A stretch of DNA of 64,000 bases from CAYQQJ01 sp964419935 (GTDB lineage Bacteria; Pseudomonadota; Gammaproteobacteria; Pseudomonadales; Cellvibrionaceae), in NCBI GenBank assembly GCA_964419935.1, contig CAYQQJ010000001.1:1-64000 (forward strand), read 5' to 3'. A program made the translations under genes and the position numbers. The notes under the pieces were generated by a model. It did no database searches. It was given only the letters and a program-made list of their open reading frames with translations, and had not been told where the DNA came from. This document shows, piece by piece, positions 62,051 to 64,000 of this stretch (position 1 is the stretch's first letter; the number at the start of each line of letters is the position of its first letter).

Positions 62051-62341
62051 CTACTTTAGCAGGTTATGAAATGGATGGGGCCTGTACATAAGGTGGCAGA
62101 CCATTGCAGGTTCACGGGTTGATTCCAGCTTGCCTGTCAGGCGAGCAACGCCCAGGTTTGCGGTGTTGCAGGCAATCTGAATCTGACGGGTGAAGTGGAA
62201 CTGACCGGGGGCCAGCCGGGAGTTAAGTAAAACACCAAAATCGATCTTGCGCTCTTCGGCGGCTGAGACCGCTTTGTCCAGTATGGCGCTCAGGTTGCTG
62301 AGCATCTTGCTCCATTGAACTGCAGTTAAGTCGTACAGCAT
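62051..62341 (-). pseudogene. Truncated DUF1993-family gene
   Basis: 96 residues. The first ~65 match the N-terminus of DUF1993 proteins (LSNLSAILDKAVSAAEERKIDFGVLLNSRLAPGQFHFTRQIQIACNTANLGVARLTGK), after which the expected glutamate/aspartate-rich C-terminal half is missing and the sequence continues into unrelated residues to a stop. Full family members are about 170 residues. No C-terminal half was found in other frames downstream. Probably a decaying gene. Confidence 0.65.
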
Positions 62342-62573
62342 GGTTGAATCCCACCTTTTGAGTCAGTGGTTGAGCGATTACGCGGAACCGATGCAGTATC
62401 CGTGGGTTGTGCAGATACCTTGCCAGTTGGCGTTGCTTCAATCGGGGCTATTCCTTCAGGATTTAAGAATCAGTGGCGTCAAAATCAACTCGGATGCGCC
62501 GGCGCCAGCGTTATGGTAGAATTGACTCTACTTTCTCATTGATACGCAGTCCCGTAATGGAGATCACCGAGTT

Positions 62574-63209
62574 ATGAAAATCGCATTGATGAACGAATTC
62601 AGTCAAGCCGGCAAGAACGCGGCTGTGCTGAAGGAACTGACAGCTGTTGCTGGCGAGCAGAGCCACACCGTTTTCAACGTGGGCATGTGTGATGATAATG
62701 ACCACTACCTGACCTATATTCACCTCGGGGTTATGGCCAGCCTGCTGTTGAACTCGAAAGCGGTGGATTTTGTGGTCAGTGGCTGTGGCACCGGCCAGGG
62801 CGCGCTTATGTCGTTGAATGCTCACCCGGGCGTGTTCTGCGGTTACTGCATAGACCCGGCTGACGCGTACCTTTTCGCCCAGATCAATAACGGCAATGCG
62901 CTGGCGCTTCCGTTTGCCAAAGGCTTTGGCTGGGGTGCGGAACTGAATGTCCGTTACATTTTTGAAAAAGCCTTCACTGGTGAAAAAGGCCAGGGCTATC
63001 CGCCCGAGCGAAAGGAATCCCAGGTGCGCAATGCAGGTATTCTGACCGTGGTTAAACAAGCGGTCGCCAAGGATTACCTGGACACGCTGAAGGCCATAGA
63101 CCCTGAGATTGTCAAAACCGCCGTATCGGGTGATCGCTTTCAGGCATGCTTCTTCGAAAACTGTCAGAACGACGAGATCGCCAACTACGTGCGCGGCATC
63201 ATTGCTTAG
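62574..63209 (+). CDS. RpiB/LacA/LacB-family sugar-phosphate isomerase
   Basis: 211 residues. The isomerase signature VDFVVSGCGTGQGALMSLNAHPGVFCGYC near residue 66 includes the catalytic cysteine, and NVGMCDDNDHYLTYIHLGVM resembles the RpiB N-terminal active site. It is longer than RpiB (~150), with an extra ~60 residues after the core (GYPPERKESQVRNAGILTVVKQAVAKDYLDTL). Converts ribulose-5-P/ribose-5-P or a related ketose phosphate; substrate undecided. Start ATG 62574 in a region with no strong ribosome site. Confidence 0.85.
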   Translation: MKIALMNEFSQAGKNAAVLKELTAVAGEQSHTVFNVGMCDDNDHYLTYIHLGVMASLLLNSKAVDFVVSGCGTGQGALMSLNAHPGVFCGYCIDPADAYLFAQINNGNALALPFAKGFGWGAELNVRYIFEKAFTGEKGQGYPPERKESQVRNAGILTVVKQAVAKDYLDTLKAIDPEIVKTAVSGDRFQACFFENCQNDEIANYVRGIIA

Positions 63210-63233
63210 CCTTTCTCCATAGCCTCTGCCCAA

Positions 63234-63262
63234 GCTGTGGCCGTCCTCCTGATGGCCACAGC
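63234..63262 (+). terminator. Hairpin after the RpiB-like gene
   Basis: Stem GCTGTGGCC / GGCCACAGC with an 11-base loop, 24 bases after the stop. No T-run follows, so efficiency is uncertain. Confidence 0.45.
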
Positions 63263-63505
63263 ACTTCTTCCAGAATCAATCGCAGTTGACGATCTACACC
63301 CCGGTTTACATTCAATCCTGAATTCCTTTCCTGCTGCCGCCATGAGGCGAGCCACTAATCCAGCAAAATCACGGCTCTTCCAGCCTCAACTGTCGGCTGA
63401 ACGGGAACTCAGATGGGTTTCCTATGGTCGTCAGTCTGTGGCTCAGCGGAGTTTGAGCCGCAGTGGATGCGGTAGCATGGGATCACTATTTCAGGAGTGC
63501 TTAAC

Positions 63506-64000
63506 ATGGGTGAGCTTATTACCCGTCCCGCTGTTCGTATTACGGTAATTTATATTATCGTGGCGGGCCTATGGGTGCTCCTTTCGGATCGTTGGCTCGC
63601 CATGCTGATAGGTGATGAAATCACCTTCAGAGCCCAGAGCATAAAAGGCGGATTTTTTGTTCTCGTAACCGGCGCCTTGCTCTACCTTCTGGTCAAGCGC
63701 TCGCTGCACCGGATCGCAAAAGCATCACTGGAAGACCACCTTTGCAAGCTCCCCAATCGCCTCGCGTTTACCCGTGAAAAGCAACGACGTTGCAAGCTGA
63801 GTGCTGAAAACAGATTCAGTCTTACCATTCTTGATGTTGATAATTTCACGGATTTGAACGATGAGTTGAGCCACCATCAGGGCGATGAACTTTTGGTACT
63901 GCTCAGCGATCGTCTGGTATCGCTGCTGGGTAAGGATTGGTATATCGCGCGGCTGGGTGGTGACGAATTCGGTTTGATGTCGCCGCTTAAGGCAGATCCT
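63506..64000 (+). CDS. Membrane GGDEF diguanylate cyclase, 3' end cut by the window
   Basis: 165 codons visible. Ribosome site AGGAG ahead of ATG 63506. Two TM helices (ITVIYIIVAGLWVLLSD; GGFFVLVTGALLYLLV) and then the GGDEF domain: LCKLPNRLAFTREK (usual 'DxLTxLpNR' start), LTILDVDNFTDLNDELSHHQGDELL and the signature ARLGGDEFGLMS. The active-site GGDEF and the magnesium aspartates are intact so far. Anything further downstream, including an EAL domain, is outside the window. Confidence 0.88.
   Translation, partial: MGELITRPAVRITVIYIIVAGLWVLLSDRWLAMLIGDEITFRAQSIKGGFFVLVTGALLYLLVKRSLHRIAKASLEDHLCKLPNRLAFTREKQRRCKLSAENRFSLTILDVDNFTDLNDELSHHQGDELLVLLSDRLVSLLGKDWYIARLGGDEFGLMSPLKADP

Overview
The window looks like a chromosomal stretch of a marine or plant-polymer-degrading gammaproteobacterium, most likely of the Cellvibrionaceae group (relatives of Saccharophagus, Simiduia, Gilvimarinus). 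This is an inference from the moderately GC-rich sequence, the gammaproteobacterial gene set (prfC, dinB under a LexA box, mrcB with a TPR lipoprotein, a SpeC-type ornithine decarboxylase) and above all the long poly-serine linkers in a modular chitinase and in a surface lipoprotein, which are a hallmark of that group. No phage, plasmid or integrative element was seen. Mobile content is limited to several short palindromic, MITE-like units.

Layout. 1-12.9 kb: 3' part of tRNA-Lys, nadA, a repeat unit, leuA, a HolD-position gene with rimI, prfC, an acyltransferase, a hypothetical gene, a TonB-like fusion on the minus strand, a cyclic-nucleotide-binding protein, a coiled-coil secreted protein, SOS-regulated dinB and a solitary exbD. 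13-21.3 kb: speC, a MITE-like hairpin, then a minus-strand block with a DUF3300 protein, a secreted methyltransferase, a solitary HipA kinase coupled to an alpha/beta-hydrolase, and an HELFH peptidase. 21.4-24.3 kb: trpR-trpE-trpG with an apparent trp operator, then two palindromic repeat units. 24.3-29.7 kb: deaminase, PiuC-like dioxygenase, a His/Met-rich periplasmic protein (possible Fur site between the last two), a lytic transglycosylase and a degenerate sensor kinase. 29.8-34 kb: a two-catalytic-domain GH18/GH16 enzyme and a membrane AraC regulator. 34.1-40.2 kb: PBP1B with its LpoP-type lipoprotein, a ferritin-like helical protein and a poly-serine lipoprotein. 40.2-42.7 kb: an ECF42-type sigma factor with DGPF/YCII and PhnB-like proteins and a 52-residue small ORF. 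43-49.8 kb: a Gtr-like three-gene glycosylation operon and a frameshifted MFS-PlsC-ligase (Aas) gene. 50.1-56.4 kb: a nitric oxide reductase cluster (small membrane protein, diheme NorC, NorB, NorQ, NorD, then a MITE and NnrU). 56.4-60.4 kb: NfeD-SPFH-SPFH-NfeD. 60.4-64 kb: a B12-binding radical SAM protein, a truncated DUF1993 gene, an RpiB-like isomerase and the start of a GGDEF protein.

How the genes work together. The nor genes form one NO-reduction module: NorCB is the enzyme, NorQ/NorD mature it, and NnrU is a usual companion. trpR-trpEG joins the repressor to its target. mrcB-lpoP is a cell-wall synthase with its activator. The GH18/GH16 enzyme and the divergent-domain AraC protein probably form a polysaccharide-response pair.

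Most notable: a family of dispersed palindromic elements with 29-nt arms whose cores carry short hairpins with AGGGAC-type hexaloops resembling CsrA/RsmA sites; a NorC fused to a second cytochrome c domain next to a NorB lacking one conserved glutamate; a histidine kinase with a degraded ATP site; and a solitary HipA overlapping a hydrolase with a beta-helix-like tail. All identifications come from reading the sequence, without database searches.
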